Part shown: positions 44,966 to 54,100 of the stretch, one piece after another
How the letters are laid out: each line of letters starts with the position of its first letter
Numbering within the stretch: the first letter of the stretch is position 1
From: an uncultured Winogradskyella sp.
Lineage (GTDB): Bacteria > Bacteroidota > Bacteroidia > Flavobacteriales > Flavobacteriaceae
Assembly: GCF_947501905.1 (NCBI RefSeq)
Contig: NZ_CANMXL010000005.1
Location: 158,813 to 222,812, forward strand
Length of the DNA: 64,000 nucleotides
Direction: 5' to 3'
Translations under genes and position numbers: made by a program
Notes under the pieces: model-generated
What the model saw: the letters and a program-made list of their open reading frames with translations, nothing else
What the model was told of the DNA's origin: nothing
Database searches by the model: none

Positions 44966-46579
44966 TTAAGGCTGAATTTGAAAAACTATTGGCAATGTAT
45001 ATGGAACAGTCACAGCTTCACCTGCATGCTCTCCTGGAATCATCTTTGGTAACATATTAATAACTCTTTTTGCTTCTTCTTCAAGTTCTGGATGAGGAGC
45101 TCTAGCTTTTACAGAAGCGATATTACCTCCTTCATCTATTTTGAATAAGACTGTAATGCGTTGCCTACCACTTAAATTAAGTTTTTCTGCTAAATCTATA
45201 TTAAAATTCTTATTTACAAACTTAGCTATTTCTTGTGAGGTACATTTTTTCTTCTCTTTTTCACCACTTAGATTTGAACATTCATCATATGTAGGTGCTT
45301 TATCAATAACGGCATAAGGCACTTCATCTTTACCATCAAAATCTCTTGGGTTTATGTCTTCAATTTCCACAAGGTTTTTATTAAACTTTCGAGAGGCAAA
45401 AAAATCAAAAGGACTTTTAAAGTTCATATACATTTTATAAGTATTACCGTCTCTATTACCAACTTCTGTTTCAGTAAATTCTTCTGACAACTTTTCATCT
45501 TTATGATGTATTGAGTAACTAATTTCATCTGATTCATGATTTATTTCTGCCCAGCTCACATAATCTTTATTGTTATAAAGAAAGTGTTCATAATTATCAT
45601 GAATCTTCTTTGTTTCAGCATTCATACCACTTTTTAGAGACACTGTATAACTATATTGCTCTAAATTCAATGTTTGTTCAGTACTAATTTCTGAGACACC
45701 TTTCTCACATGACACATACAGTAACATTGAAAAAATTACAGGAATTAAAAGTAAGTACTTGATAAGTGCTATTTGTTTTGATTTTGATTGTCTTAACATA
45801 TTTATTCGTTTTTTAATTAGTGACTTTTTATAAAATGTATTTGTAAAAGAGATATTATTTGTTTCAAATACTTGATTTAGCAATTGCTGATAATAGTTCT
45901 TTTTTCCGTTTTGTCTTACGGCGGTTTCGTCTGCAATATATTCGTGTAGTGCTTTAATTCTATTCTGATACATGTACACTAATGGATTAAACCAGAAAAC
46001 AATACGCATAAATTCAAATAACAATAAATCTATACTATGCCATTGCTTTATATGAACTAGCTCATGCTTAAGGATGGTAGGCTGTTCTTCTTCAGAAATT
46101 TTTTCGCCTAAAAAAACAGTATTAAAGAATGAAAATGCAGCGTTACTTTTTAGCAACTTTACAATAAGTATGTTACCACTCCATCGTTTTGGATTATTGG
46201 ATTTTAACCAATACAGCTTCATAAATTTGAAAAGAAAAAGTAGCGTTGCGAAGGCTACTCCAGAATAAAAAACAATTTGCCAAACTGGTATGCTAGGCTC
46301 GTGCATAACAATCTCAGTTTGCAAAGCTATTTGCCTATCTAATTCTTTTGTTTGGCTAATATTACCAATAATAACTTCTGGTAATACCACTACAAACTCT
46401 TCTGGAACTACTGCTTTTATAGCATCTAACTTTATAAAAGGAAGTACAAATGAAAGTATTGCTGTGCCCAACAAATACATTCTGTTGTAATTAAAAAATG
46501 TTTCGCGCTTAAGAAACACATCGTAAACCAATAGAAATACAACCTGAAACGCAATTATTTGTAATATATAATGTAACAT
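44966..46579 (-). CDS. M56 (BlaR1-like) membrane metallopeptidase with TonB-like C-terminal domain
   Basis: 537 residues. The first 290 are an M56 protease: membrane segments near 4-22, 33-50, 100-125 and 183-200, zinc site HELVH (172-176) and a distal E in ALHEYIADETAV. A last membrane segment lies near 270-290 (YLLLIPVIFSMLLYVSC). The periplasmic tail ends in a TonB_C-like domain (about 440-537: CTSQEIAKFVNKNFNI, VLFKIDEGGNIASVKARAPHPELEEEAKRVI, VPYTLPIVFQI). The protease should cleave or trigger the BlaI repressor encoded 2 bp upstream, and the tail may sense the envelope. Confidence 0.88.
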   Translation of the reverse strand: MLHYILQIIAFQVVFLLVYDVFLKRETFFNYNRMYLLGTAILSFVLPFIKLDAIKAVVPEEFVVVLPEVIIGNISQTKELDRQIALQTEIVMHEPSIPVWQIVFYSGVAFATLLFLFKFMKLYWLKSNNPKRWSGNILIVKLLKSNAAFSFFNTVFLGEKISEEEQPTILKHELVHIKQWHSIDLLLFEFMRIVFWFNPLVYMYQNRIKALHEYIADETAVRQNGKKNYYQQLLNQVFETNNISFTNTFYKKSLIKKRINMLRQSKSKQIALIKYLLLIPVIFSMLLYVSCEKGVSEISTEQTLNLEQYSYTVSLKSGMNAETKKIHDNYEHFLYNNKDYVSWAEINHESDEISYSIHHKDEKLSEEFTETEVGNRDGNTYKMYMNFKSPFDFFASRKFNKNLVEIEDINPRDFDGKDEVPYAVIDKAPTYDECSNLSGEKEKKKCTSQEIAKFVNKNFNIDLAEKLNLSGRQRITVLFKIDEGGNIASVKARAPHPELEEEAKRVINMLPKMIPGEHAGEAVTVPYTLPIVFQIQP

Positions 46580-46581
46580 GT

Positions 46582-46941
46582 CTATTCTGGTTTATTAATT
46601 TCTTTTAGTAAGGCTTCAATGTCATGAACATTAACATCATTCTTCTTTACAAAAAACGACACCATACTCTTAAATGATCCTTGAAAATAGTTATCTACTA
46701 ACTTATTTATAGATTGATTACTATAAACCTCTTTATCTACAACAGGAAAATACACATGGCCTTTACCTTGCTTTTCATAGTCTACAAAACCTTTAGATTC
46801 TAATATTCTAACAATTGTGGATACTGTATTATATGCAGGCTTTGGCGCCGGTAAAAGGTCTATAATAGATTTTACATTGGCCTTTTTTAACTGCCAAAGT
46901 GCTTGCATAATTTCTTCTTCAGCTTTAGTAAGTTGCTTCAT
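46582..46941 (-). CDS. BlaI/MecI/CopY family transcriptional repressor
   Basis: 119 residues, Penicillinase_R family: LTKAEEEIMQALWQLKKANVKSI, AYNTVSTIVRILESKGFVDYEKQGKGHVYFPVV, and a helical C-terminus. It is closer to the standard family than the repressor at 1027. It is the first gene of the BlaI-M56/TonB-TPR operon. Three 14-bp palindromes lie 6-71 bp before its start, so autoregulation is very likely. Confidence 0.93.
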   Translation of the reverse strand: MKQLTKAEEEIMQALWQLKKANVKSIIDLLPAPKPAYNTVSTIVRILESKGFVDYEKQGKGHVYFPVVDKEVYSNQSINKLVDNYFQGSFKSMVSFFVKKNDVNVHDIEALLKEINKPE

Positions 46942-46946
46942 TTATA

Positions 46947-47012
46947 ACTAAGTATTTAGTTCAATAATAGTGCTAATATAACTAAAATTTTAGTTTCAAC
47001 TAATTTTTTAGT
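46947..47012 (-). promoter_or_regulatory. Array of three BlaI-type operators
   Basis: Three 14-bp dyads of the form ACTAA-N4-TTAGT lie at 46947-46960 (spacer GTAT), 46981-46994 (ACTAAAATTTTAGT, a perfect palindrome) and 46999-47012 (spacer TTTT), with starts 34 and 18 bp apart. They fill the gap between the divergent blaI (46941) and DUF456 (47075) genes and may affect both. The arms differ from the TCTA/TAGA dyads of the pair at 1027. Confidence 0.78.
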
Positions 47013-47074
47013 TTAAAAAATGTAACTTTTAACATCTACCGGCGTCATATCTGTACAATTTTTTAAATACATAT

Positions 47075-47572
47075 ATGGAAATAATTATTATCACTGCCGG
47101 CTTACTACTAATGGTTTTAGGGTTAGTCGGTAGCTTTTTACCTGTACTACCAGGTCCGTTAACTAGCTGGGCAGGTTTATTTGTGCTTAGCTATGCTAAT
47201 GGTATCGAAATAAGTACTACATTTTTAATCGTTACATTTATTGTAGCATTACTCATATTTATACTCGACTATATTATACCTGCTGTTGGTACTAAACGAT
47301 TTGGCGGTAGTAAATCTGGAATGATTGGTACAACTCTAGGTTTAATTATAGGTCTTTTATCGCCAATTCCTTTTGGTGTAATTATTGGGCCATTTGTTGG
47401 GGCGCTTATTGGAGAATTGGTACACAAGAATGATGTTAATAGAGCTACAAAAGCAGCTTTTGGCTCTTTTCTAGGCTTTATAACTTCAACATTTCTAAAA
47501 TTTATTGTTGCTGTAGTTTACCTCGGACTTTTTATTGTAAAAGTTATAAACCACACCGGAAGTTGGGTTTAA
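47075..47572 (+). CDS. DUF456 membrane protein
   Basis: 165 residues, with five or six glycine-rich membrane segments and the duplicated small-residue pattern of DUF456 (LVGSFLPVLPGPLTSWAGL, GMIGTTLGLIIGLLSPIPFGVIIGPFVGALIGEL). Function unknown. It is divergent from the BlaI operon and downstream of its operator array, so it may be co-regulated. A terminator follows at 47582. Confidence 0.88.
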   Translation: MEIIIITAGLLLMVLGLVGSFLPVLPGPLTSWAGLFVLSYANGIEISTTFLIVTFIVALLIFILDYIIPAVGTKRFGGSKSGMIGTTLGLIIGLLSPIPFGVIIGPFVGALIGELVHKNDVNRATKAAFGSFLGFITSTFLKFIVAVVYLGLFIVKVINHTGSWV

Positions 47573-47581
47573 TACAAATAA

Positions 47582-47627
47582 AAAAACCTGACAGAAGAAC
47601 CATCGGTCGATTTCCTATCAGGTTTTT
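47582..47627 (+). terminator. Intrinsic terminator after the DUF456 gene
   Basis: AAAAACCTGA (47582-47591) pairs with TCAGGTTTTT (47618-47627). The 26-base loop contains a smaller dyad ATCGGTCGAT. The T-run ends the hairpin 55 bp after the stop. Being A-rich on the other side, it could also stop minus-strand transcripts. Confidence 0.78.
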
Positions 47628-47714
47628 AAGCTATTAATTCAACAATTGCTTAAGAGGGATTAATTAATTCTTGTTGACCATACAAATTTACTGAAGCGTT
47701 CTGTCTTTATGTTA

Positions 47715-47750
47715 CGGAAAAACCGTAGACTTGATGCGGAAAAACCGTAG
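47715..47750. repeat. Two palindromic direct repeats CGGAAAAACCGTAG
   Basis: CGGAAAAACCGTAG occurs at 47715-47728 and again at 47737-47750 (22 bp apart). Each contains the dyad CGG-AAAAA-CCG. They lie in a 237-bp gap (47573-47809) between two convergent genes, after the terminator at 47582; nothing else is visible in that gap. The same core, GGAAAAACC, recurs at 59330 at the other end of the secretion locus. Confidence 0.6.
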
Positions 47751-47809
47751 TTTTCAATATTGACAGTAGCTATGGGAGTTTTTTAAGCCGTAAAAAAGTG
47801 CTATTTTTT

Positions 47810-48478
47810 TTAGATAAATCCTTTTTCTTTAGCCATTTCTAGCAAAGTTTCGTCTTTTCCGTCTTCAACAGAAAACAATAGCTTGAGTTGTTTTTTGCGT
47901 TTTTCGATAGCACTCATTGATAATGCTATGTGATCTAGCAAGCTTTTTGTTTTTATACCTTGAGATAATAAGTACAAGATTTTTCTATTAATATCATCAA
48001 CATATATTTCACTAGTCAATGTCTGTTTTACATAATTGTGTACCGTACTACTGTAATATGGCGGTGATTTTATGATGTGCTGAAAAGCATCCGCTAATTC
48101 CATAGACGTTAAATCACTCTTAATCAAAAACCCGTCAGGGTTAATCTCTCTAATAATATTATGTATCCTAAATGATTCATTAAACATGGTTAAAATAATA
48201 ACCTTAGTTTCTGGCATCATTTTTTTAGCCAATTTTGCCAAATCTTCTCCCGAAGTATATCTTCCATCTTGAGATGGTGGTAAGCTAATGTCAAAAAAGC
48301 AGATGTCATAATGCACATCTTTTGCTGCTCTATTAATCATTATTTCTGCCATATCACAATTATTGGCAGTATCAATTTCTAGATTCTGATTTTCGGCTTT
48401 TGTTGCCATTAAGACGTTCATGTATCCTTCTATAATAATAGGATGATCGTCTACCATTAAGATTTTAAATTCTTGCAT
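47810..48478 (-). CDS. NarL-type response regulator of the filament/secretion locus
   Basis: 222 residues. Receiver 1-125: MVDDHP, phospho-acceptor D in ICFFDISLPPSQD, LTMF and K in FLIKSDL. The C-terminal region (about 150-222) is LuxR/NarL-like: DINRKILYLLSQGIKTKSLLDHIALSMSAIEKRKKQLK. The sequence between D and the helices is unusually rich (PPSQDGRYTSGED), shared with the paralogue at 58573 (PPSKDKRILSGED). It follows the histidine kinase gene by 20 bp, so the two form a pair. Confidence 0.9.
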   Translation of the reverse strand: MQEFKILMVDDHPIIIEGYMNVLMATKAENQNLEIDTANNCDMAEIMINRAAKDVHYDICFFDISLPPSQDGRYTSGEDLAKLAKKMMPETKVIILTMFNESFRIHNIIREINPDGFLIKSDLTSMELADAFQHIIKSPPYYSSTVHNYVKQTLTSEIYVDDINRKILYLLSQGIKTKSLLDHIALSMSAIEKRKKQLKLLFSVEDGKDETLLEMAKEKGFI

Positions 48479-48498
48479 CTTTAGTTTAGTAGGTTGAT

Positions 48499-50520
48499 TT
48501 AGACTGAATAGGGGATTTTTACTTTGACAGTGGTTCCATTTCCTGGTTCTGAAGAAAATGAAATCTTACCTCCGATTTCTGAAACTCGAGAGGTCATATT
48601 TTTTAGACCGATACCTTTTTTAGATTTGGATGTATCAAAACCTTTACCGTCATCTACAATATAGATATTTATTTCATCTTTTTGTCTTAAAATATCAATT
48701 TTAACATGCTTAGCCTCAGCATGTTTGTAGGTGTTTTGCATAGATTCTTGGATGATTCGATAGATATTTATCTTCGTTTTATTGGGTACAAACTCCCAAC
48801 TAAAATCATCTGTGTAATTAAAATCATAAGTAAAACCGTAGGCTTTAGTCTGATTATCTATAAGCTCTGAAACAATATCCATAAACCCAGAACCCGCAAC
48901 AAAATCGGTATTCATCTCGTGAGATATTTTACGAATATCATCTTCAATGGTTTTAAGCTGGCCAATATAATTAGCCCTGTTCATCATAGCTTCTTTTCCT
49001 TCTGAAAAGTTAAGGCTATCTAAGCTTAATCTGGCACCAAACAATCTGCCCAAAACGCCATCATGCAACTCTTTAGAGACTCTAATCTTCTCTTGCGCTC
49101 TTGCCTCTTCTACATTGTCTTGTTGGTTAAGCATGAGATTATAAATCTCTTCATTGGCTTCTTGTTGCGCTTGCACTAATTTTAGCTCTTTGTTTTTAGC
49201 TCTTTGAGAAATAACCACATATACTAGAATTCCGGTAAGTAAAAGTCCTGCAGATAATAACAATAAATAAAAATTGTCTCGAGAGATTTTTTCGTTTTTT
49301 GCCTCGAGTTGGTCAGTTTCAAGTTCTATACGAGCGAATTTGTTTCTTTTATTCCTCTCTAAGTTCAAAAGACTATCTGATAGCTTAATATATTCTGTTA
49401 AATAGCTATTAGCTCTATCCTCTTTGTCTAGTTTAGACAGCAATAATAATGATTCCAATTTAAGTTCATTATTAGAAATAGCATCAGAAATTTTATAACT
49501 TCTATCTGCATAATATAGAGCAGAATCAGATTCTTTTATGTCTAAATAAAATCTTGATAAATCTATTGCAATACCTAGTTTAGTTAAGGGATCAGCTATA
49601 GTATCACTCATGTTTTTTCCTAAATAGAATATATTCTTAATTTCATCTATATTTCTATCTGGTTTAAATGATTTAGTATAAGCAAGATTCCCTAATGTAA
49701 TTGCATAAAAAGAAGAGTCGTAGTAATTTAAACTATCTTCTGAAATAACTTGCTCATACAATTCAATAGATTTATCTATTTCTTCTTTATGTCTGTAAGC
49801 GATAGCTTTATTATTGATAGAATATAAATTATTATAATAACCATAGTCCATTTTCTTAGCAATCTCTTGGGCCTTGTTATGGTATTCTATGGCTTTATCA
49901 TAGTTTTTGAGCTTTAACGATATAATACCTATTAAGTTATTAAGTATCCATAGGCGCTCTCTAGCATTTTCATCTATTTCAGTAGAGTTTAATAGGCGAA
50001 TAGCTTCTACGGCGTTCTCCTCAGCTCCTATGTAATCTTTCTCAGTTTCTTGAATGTCAGCTATGTTAAGCAAAGTTCTAGCTTTACCATCTATATTCCT
50101 AGACTTATCGAATAACTTAAGTGCTTTTGAGTAATAATAGAACGCACTATCGTTTTGTTCTTTACTATGAAAAAAAGCTCCCAAATTAGAGTTAACTATT
50201 TCTAATGATGATGAGTCTTTAATTTTATTAGCTAAACTTAGATTTTGGTAATTAATTCTTAAATATAAACTATCTTTTCCACCATTATAATAAGCAAGAG
50301 ATAATATTCTTCCACTTTTTAATATTACTGAATCTTGATTTAATTCATAAGAAAGTTTTATTGCCTCTTCAGCTAATTTAATTTGCTCGTCAAACGGAAT
50401 ATTACTATTCTGAGATAATTTTCTTAGTTTAAGTATACTATCATAGGATGATTTACTTTGTGAAGAAATTACATTAAAATATATTAATAGAAATAAGGAT
50501 AAGCAAAATTTTAAATTCAA
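48499..50520 (-). CDS. TPR-containing HisKA_3 histidine kinase
   Basis: 673 residues: a signal sequence, a periplasmic region of about ten TPR motifs (about 30-400), a membrane segment near 417-437 (FYLLLLSAGLLLTGILVYVVI), a coiled coil, then a HisKA_3 dimerisation domain with the phospho-His in RVSKELHDGVLGRLF (near residue 480) and HATPase_c (IIQESMQNTYKHA, DDGKGFD, GIGLKNMTSRV). This architecture is typical of Bacteroidota NarL-type kinases. It should sense a protein-bound or envelope signal and phosphorylate the regulator at 47810, perhaps also its paralogue at 58573. Confidence 0.9.
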   Translation of the reverse strand: MNLKFCLSLFLLIYFNVISSQSKSSYDSILKLRKLSQNSNIPFDEQIKLAEEAIKLSYELNQDSVILKSGRILSLAYYNGGKDSLYLRINYQNLSLANKIKDSSSLEIVNSNLGAFFHSKEQNDSAFYYYSKALKLFDKSRNIDGKARTLLNIADIQETEKDYIGAEENAVEAIRLLNSTEIDENARERLWILNNLIGIISLKLKNYDKAIEYHNKAQEIAKKMDYGYYNNLYSINNKAIAYRHKEEIDKSIELYEQVISEDSLNYYDSSFYAITLGNLAYTKSFKPDRNIDEIKNIFYLGKNMSDTIADPLTKLGIAIDLSRFYLDIKESDSALYYADRSYKISDAISNNELKLESLLLLSKLDKEDRANSYLTEYIKLSDSLLNLERNKRNKFARIELETDQLEAKNEKISRDNFYLLLLSAGLLLTGILVYVVISQRAKNKELKLVQAQQEANEEIYNLMLNQQDNVEEARAQEKIRVSKELHDGVLGRLFGARLSLDSLNFSEGKEAMMNRANYIGQLKTIEDDIRKISHEMNTDFVAGSGFMDIVSELIDNQTKAYGFTYDFNYTDDFSWEFVPNKTKINIYRIIQESMQNTYKHAEAKHVKIDILRQKDEINIYIVDDGKGFDTSKSKKGIGLKNMTSRVSEIGGKISFSSEPGNGTTVKVKIPYSV

Positions 50521-50630
50521 AATTTTAAACTAATTTAATAATCTCAAATTTAGAATAATTTTATTTAACTGATACAAATTAAGCCCTTATGTACATTATA
50601 AGAGCTAAAATATAATATTCACGAATTAAT

Positions 50631-50804
50631 TTATCCTTGTTGCTGTACTTGTCTCTTCTTTTTGTTTACAGCTAATAAATCAAAATTTGAATTGTCCTTT
50701 TTGTACGTAATTTTCTCTTCCTGAGTAACAGCATCTTTAGAAACTACAGATACAGTAAGTACTACAACAGCAACTAATAATAGGGAAATTTTTAAAGCTT
50801 TCAT
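50631..50804 (-). CDS. Small exported peptide, unknown function
   Basis: 57 residues. I choose the ATG at 50804 (MKALKISLLLVAVVVLTVSVVS); an in-frame ATG at 50888 adds 28 residues without export features. The N-terminus is a hydrophobic signal or anchor, followed by a short charged mature part ending KKKRQVQQQG. It lies 110 bp upstream of the TPR kinase on the same strand. A peptide ligand or accessory for that sensor is possible but unproven. Confidence 0.55.
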   Translation of the reverse strand: MKALKISLLLVAVVVLTVSVVSKDAVTQEEKITYKKDNSNFDLLAVNKKKRQVQQQG

Positions 50805-51106
50805 AAGTATTCTTTTTAGTTTAATATTGGTCGTTTTTAATGGTGCCTTAAACTTATAAGACACAGTAATGTTTGGGTTATTTTCCAAACAACCGTACTA
50901 AAAAGAATTCATCTAACAGAACTGCTAGAGTATCAATGGATTAATAAAATTTCTTGAATAAGTGATTTAGGGCCTTACTTAAGAACCTGCAAGCTAAAGA
51001 AAACCTAATGGCAAAACCTCTTTTATTCGATTAAATGTATATTTTTATCGATTAAATACATAATTATAATAAATAAATCAACAAAAAGCTTAAGAAATCG
51101 CAACTA
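50805..51106. other. 302-bp intergenic region with a 21-bp-spaced direct repeat
   Basis: No gene was found here apart from an unlikely 28-codon extension of the small peptide. TCGATTAAAT occurs at 51027-51036 and 51048-51057, exactly 21 bp apart, each followed by an A/T-rich ATA. The remainder is AT-rich, without a clear terminator. The repeat could be a binding site for a dimeric regulator acting on the small-peptide/kinase genes. Confidence 0.5.
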
Positions 51107-52282
51107 TTATTGACCCAATAACAACTTATCTGGACCTCGAAAACAGGCTAAATAGACATCTGGTTTTCCATCTTTATTAAAATCGGCGACTTCAATATCT
51201 ACAATAATGGCATTAATAGGCTGCCGAAGAAATGTATTTGTTTGCTCTTCAAAGACACCTTTACCATTATTCATGCCTATTGAAAATCCATCTAATTTAC
51301 CAAGTAATAAGTCTTGATCTCCATCATTATCTATATCATAAAAATCGGCATCTAACAATCCGCTGACAGCATTAAATTTTAATTGCTCAGCACCTTTATC
51401 CGTATATTTTCCGTTCTCATTAATAAGTAAGCGTTGAATCGGGCTCTTTTTTGTAAACATCATGACATTTGCAAAATAAATATCTAAATCGCCATCATTA
51501 TCTATGTCTGCAAAATCAGCTTCGCGGGTTTCTTCAGAAATACCACTCTTAAAAAGTTGTTCGGTGACATCAGTAAAAACACCTTTACCATTATTCTGCA
51601 ACAATCGATTATCATCCTCATTACCAACTAACACATCTAAATCACCATCATTATCATAATCTCCAACTTCAACGTCTTGAGTGACATCAGATATAATAGG
51701 TAATCTTTTATTGGTGTCATCCACTAAAATACCTTTGCTATTTTTTAGGTAATTATTTTGTCCATTATTACCAACAATAAAATCTACCCAACCATCATTA
51801 TCAAAATCGCCTTTAATCAAAGCATTTGATACATTAGTTACAGGGAATTTATCTGAAACGTCTTTAAATGTACCATCTTTTTGTTGGAGATAGAGTTCGT
51901 TGGTTTTATCGTCTTCAGTAGCGAAAAGTATGTCTAACATCCCGTCTTTGTCAATATCTTCTAGCATCACATCTTCGGAATCATGATACGGATAATACTG
52001 ATAAGGTTTTGTATTTGCTACTGCAATTTTATCTGGAAGCCTACTTGAACCATCTTTAAAATTGCCCTTACCGTCATTTAACAAAATGATATTTTTATAA
52101 AACTCCACTGCAATAACAATATCTAAATCGCCATCAGCATCTATATCTGATACGCTAGCATCCATCGAATTATAGGGCTTTTTAGCGATTTCTGGCAAAT
52201 GAGTAGATGATACTTCTTTTAATGATTGTCCACTGATATTAAGACAATAGATTCCGATTATAAAAACTATTAGCTGCTTCAT
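51107..52282 (-). CDS. Secreted FG-GAP/VCBS repeat protein
   Basis: 391 residues: a signal peptide (FIIGIYCLNISGQ) and about seven Asp-rich FG-GAP/VCBS repeats, each with a D.D.DGD.D calcium loop (DIDADGDLDIVIAVEF, DIDKDGMLDILFATED, DYDNDGDLDVLVGNED, DIDNDGDLDIYFANV, DFNKDGKPDVYLACF). Together they would form a seven-bladed propeller. There is no T9SS sorting domain, so it is not an obvious T9SS cargo. It lies about 100 bp downstream of the GspM-like gene on the same strand and may be a product of, or cargo for, the filament/secretion locus. Confidence 0.85.
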   Translation of the reverse strand: MKQLIVFIIGIYCLNISGQSLKEVSSTHLPEIAKKPYNSMDASVSDIDADGDLDIVIAVEFYKNIILLNDGKGNFKDGSSRLPDKIAVANTKPYQYYPYHDSEDVMLEDIDKDGMLDILFATEDDKTNELYLQQKDGTFKDVSDKFPVTNVSNALIKGDFDNDGWVDFIVGNNGQNNYLKNSKGILVDDTNKRLPIISDVTQDVEVGDYDNDGDLDVLVGNEDDNRLLQNNGKGVFTDVTEQLFKSGISEETREADFADIDNDGDLDIYFANVMMFTKKSPIQRLLINENGKYTDKGAEQLKFNAVSGLLDADFYDIDNDGDQDLLLGKLDGFSIGMNNGKGVFEEQTNTFLRQPINAIIVDIEVADFNKDGKPDVYLACFRGPDKLLLGQ

Positions 52283-52386
52283 TTTAAGTTGTCTAAGTCC
52301 CTCCTAAAGTAAATAAAACATTAAAAAGAAGATGGTAAATATTTCTTAATTATTAAGCTTTGTATTGACTGAAAACAAAAAAGCAT

Positions 52387-52902
52387 TTACCCAAAACTCT
52401 TTAACAACACCTTAGCTTGTAGGTATATTTTACGAGACTTTCTGCGTTTCTTTTTTTCAAACTGTAAATTTAGGACTTCTCCAAACTTAGTGTTTTGCTC
52501 TAAATGATGAATTAACTCAAGGATATTGCTATAATTGCCTTCTAATGTAAACTGATACGTCTTGGCCAATAAGCCTTTTTCTTCAACCACATGAGGCGCT
52601 ACAAAAGAGGTAAGTTGTACATTCTTTTCTTGTGATACCTTATTAAGTGTTTTAAGAAGATTATGCTGAATAGACCCTTTATTAATCTGAAATTTGGTCA
52701 ATAAAGAATCATAATACTTTTCTCGCTTTTTTAGCATAGTCAATTGCGTGGGCATATCCTTATAAAGTTCAGATTGAATTTCTAGCTGTGAATACTCTTG
52801 CTTTAAATCTAAAGTCTTAGAAATTGCATATTTATAGGATACAATTATAGCAAGACAGATAGAAGCCATTAAATACAATATCTTAAGCTTAGACTTTTTC
52901 AT
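52387..52902 (-). CDS. GspM/PilO-like inner-membrane assembly protein
   Basis: 171 residues: one N-terminal membrane segment (ILYLMASICLAIIVSYKYA), a coiled coil (about 35-85) and a C-terminal ferredoxin-like domain (QFTLEGNYSNILELIHHLEQNT). This matches PilO/GspM, which pairs with PilN/GspL to link the cytoplasmic ATPase to the secretin. Sequence similarity to named members is too low to read directly; topology and position decide the call. It overlaps the GspL-like gene by 14 bp. Confidence 0.7.
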   Translation of the reverse strand: MKKSKLKILYLMASICLAIIVSYKYAISKTLDLKQEYSQLEIQSELYKDMPTQLTMLKKREKYYDSLLTKFQINKGSIQHNLLKTLNKVSQEKNVQLTSFVAPHVVEEKGLLAKTYQFTLEGNYSNILELIHHLEQNTKFGEVLNLQFEKKKRRKSRKIYLQAKVLLKSFG

Positions 52903-54100
52903 TTATCTGGACTTTAATACTAAATTCTGATTTGTTGTCGGATACTGATTCATAACTTATAATATCGACCTTATTAATCCACTCTAAAGCTTCAAGCTGT
53001 GCTAACCAGGTAGAATAACGACTCGCATCCATTGAATTTCCGCTTATGACGAGTTCTCCTCTATTAATTATAATCGGTTTTGCAGTTTCTACTCTTTTCT
53101 GCAAGGGTTGAAAATTCAATTTCTTCAAGTTTATCGTACTAGGTAGTTTCTGAAGAATTGCATTGATGTAAAATGAAGCTTTGGAATCTGCTGTGCTTTG
53201 AACATCCAAAATCATTTTCTTTGATGTCATAACCTTTGCATTTAAATCAGTGACTTTTTTATTGGAACTATTCATAAATTGAGAGACCTCTCTTAACTCA
53301 TTAACCTCTGAGAAATAATGGTTAAAAAAAATGAAGTTAATTAATAGTGTTGCAAACAAAGCCACTATGCTAAATCCTATTCCCAATTTATACATACGTT
53401 GGTTTTTAAATTCTTTATCCAACTCTGATTGTTCCTCTTGATAATTATTAGAAAGCATATTGTTTTCTATAACCAATGATAGTGCTCCAGAAAATCCCAA
53501 AATATATGCTGAAGATATCTGTAATCCATTGACATCATAAACTTCAGACTGATCACTCGAGTATTTTTCTATAGCTTTAATCTGTTGTTTTTGGAGCTCA
53601 ATTTTATATCTCGATGTGATGATTTCATCTGCATCATCAAAGAACTTTAGGGCATTAGAAATAGACAGCACTCCTAAACCGAAATCAATCACAAAGATTT
53701 TTTCATCCTGAAATGTTTTTAATATTTTATGGACTATATCTTTTCTACAAATAGATACAAAAGCAATATCTTGCTGTTGATGTATCTGAAAATAGAATTC
53801 GCCAATTTTTAGATTTGGAAAGGCTTCATTGACTAGAGTGTGGTCTTCTTTTGAGATGCTTCTGACTTGTTTCGTTAAAACATCAGATGTATTTATAGTA
53901 ATAAATACGGGTTTTATTTTGCCTATGGTTTTTGCTAAACGCTTTATATTTACCTCTATATTTTGATAGCTCAGATTTAGTTTTTTCTTAGACTTCTCTA
54001 GACCAATTGTAGCGTATTTGTATTCAGTGCCATGCACACTAATTTCAACACCAAAATAGGTGTTTCCTCTAGTTACATATGCTTTAATATTCTGAATCAT
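52889..54100 (-). CDS. GspL / PilM-PilN-like assembly protein
   Basis: 403 residues: a cytoplasmic N-terminal region (about 1-235) consistent with the actin-like PilM/GspL fold (YFGVEISVHGTEYKYATI, VIDFGLGVLSISNALKF), one membrane segment near 240-262 (GIGFSIVALFATLLINFIFF) and a periplasmic coiled coil plus a PilN-like domain (SGNSMDASRYSTWLAQLEALEW). This is the GspL order. It should dock the GspE ATPase and pair with the next gene product. It overlaps the secretin gene by 1 base. Confidence 0.75.
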   Translation of the reverse strand: MIQNIKAYVTRGNTYFGVEISVHGTEYKYATIGLEKSKKKLNLSYQNIEVNIKRLAKTIGKIKPVFITINTSDVLTKQVRSISKEDHTLVNEAFPNLKIGEFYFQIHQQQDIAFVSICRKDIVHKILKTFQDEKIFVIDFGLGVLSISNALKFFDDADEIITSRYKIELQKQQIKAIEKYSSDQSEVYDVNGLQISSAYILGFSGALSLVIENNMLSNNYQEEQSELDKEFKNQRMYKLGIGFSIVALFATLLINFIFFNHYFSEVNELREVSQFMNSSNKKVTDLNAKVMTSKKMILDVQSTADSKASFYINAILQKLPSTINLKKLNFQPLQKRVETAKPIIINRGELVISGNSMDASRYSTWLAQLEALEWINKVDIISYESVSDNKSEFSIKVQINEKV

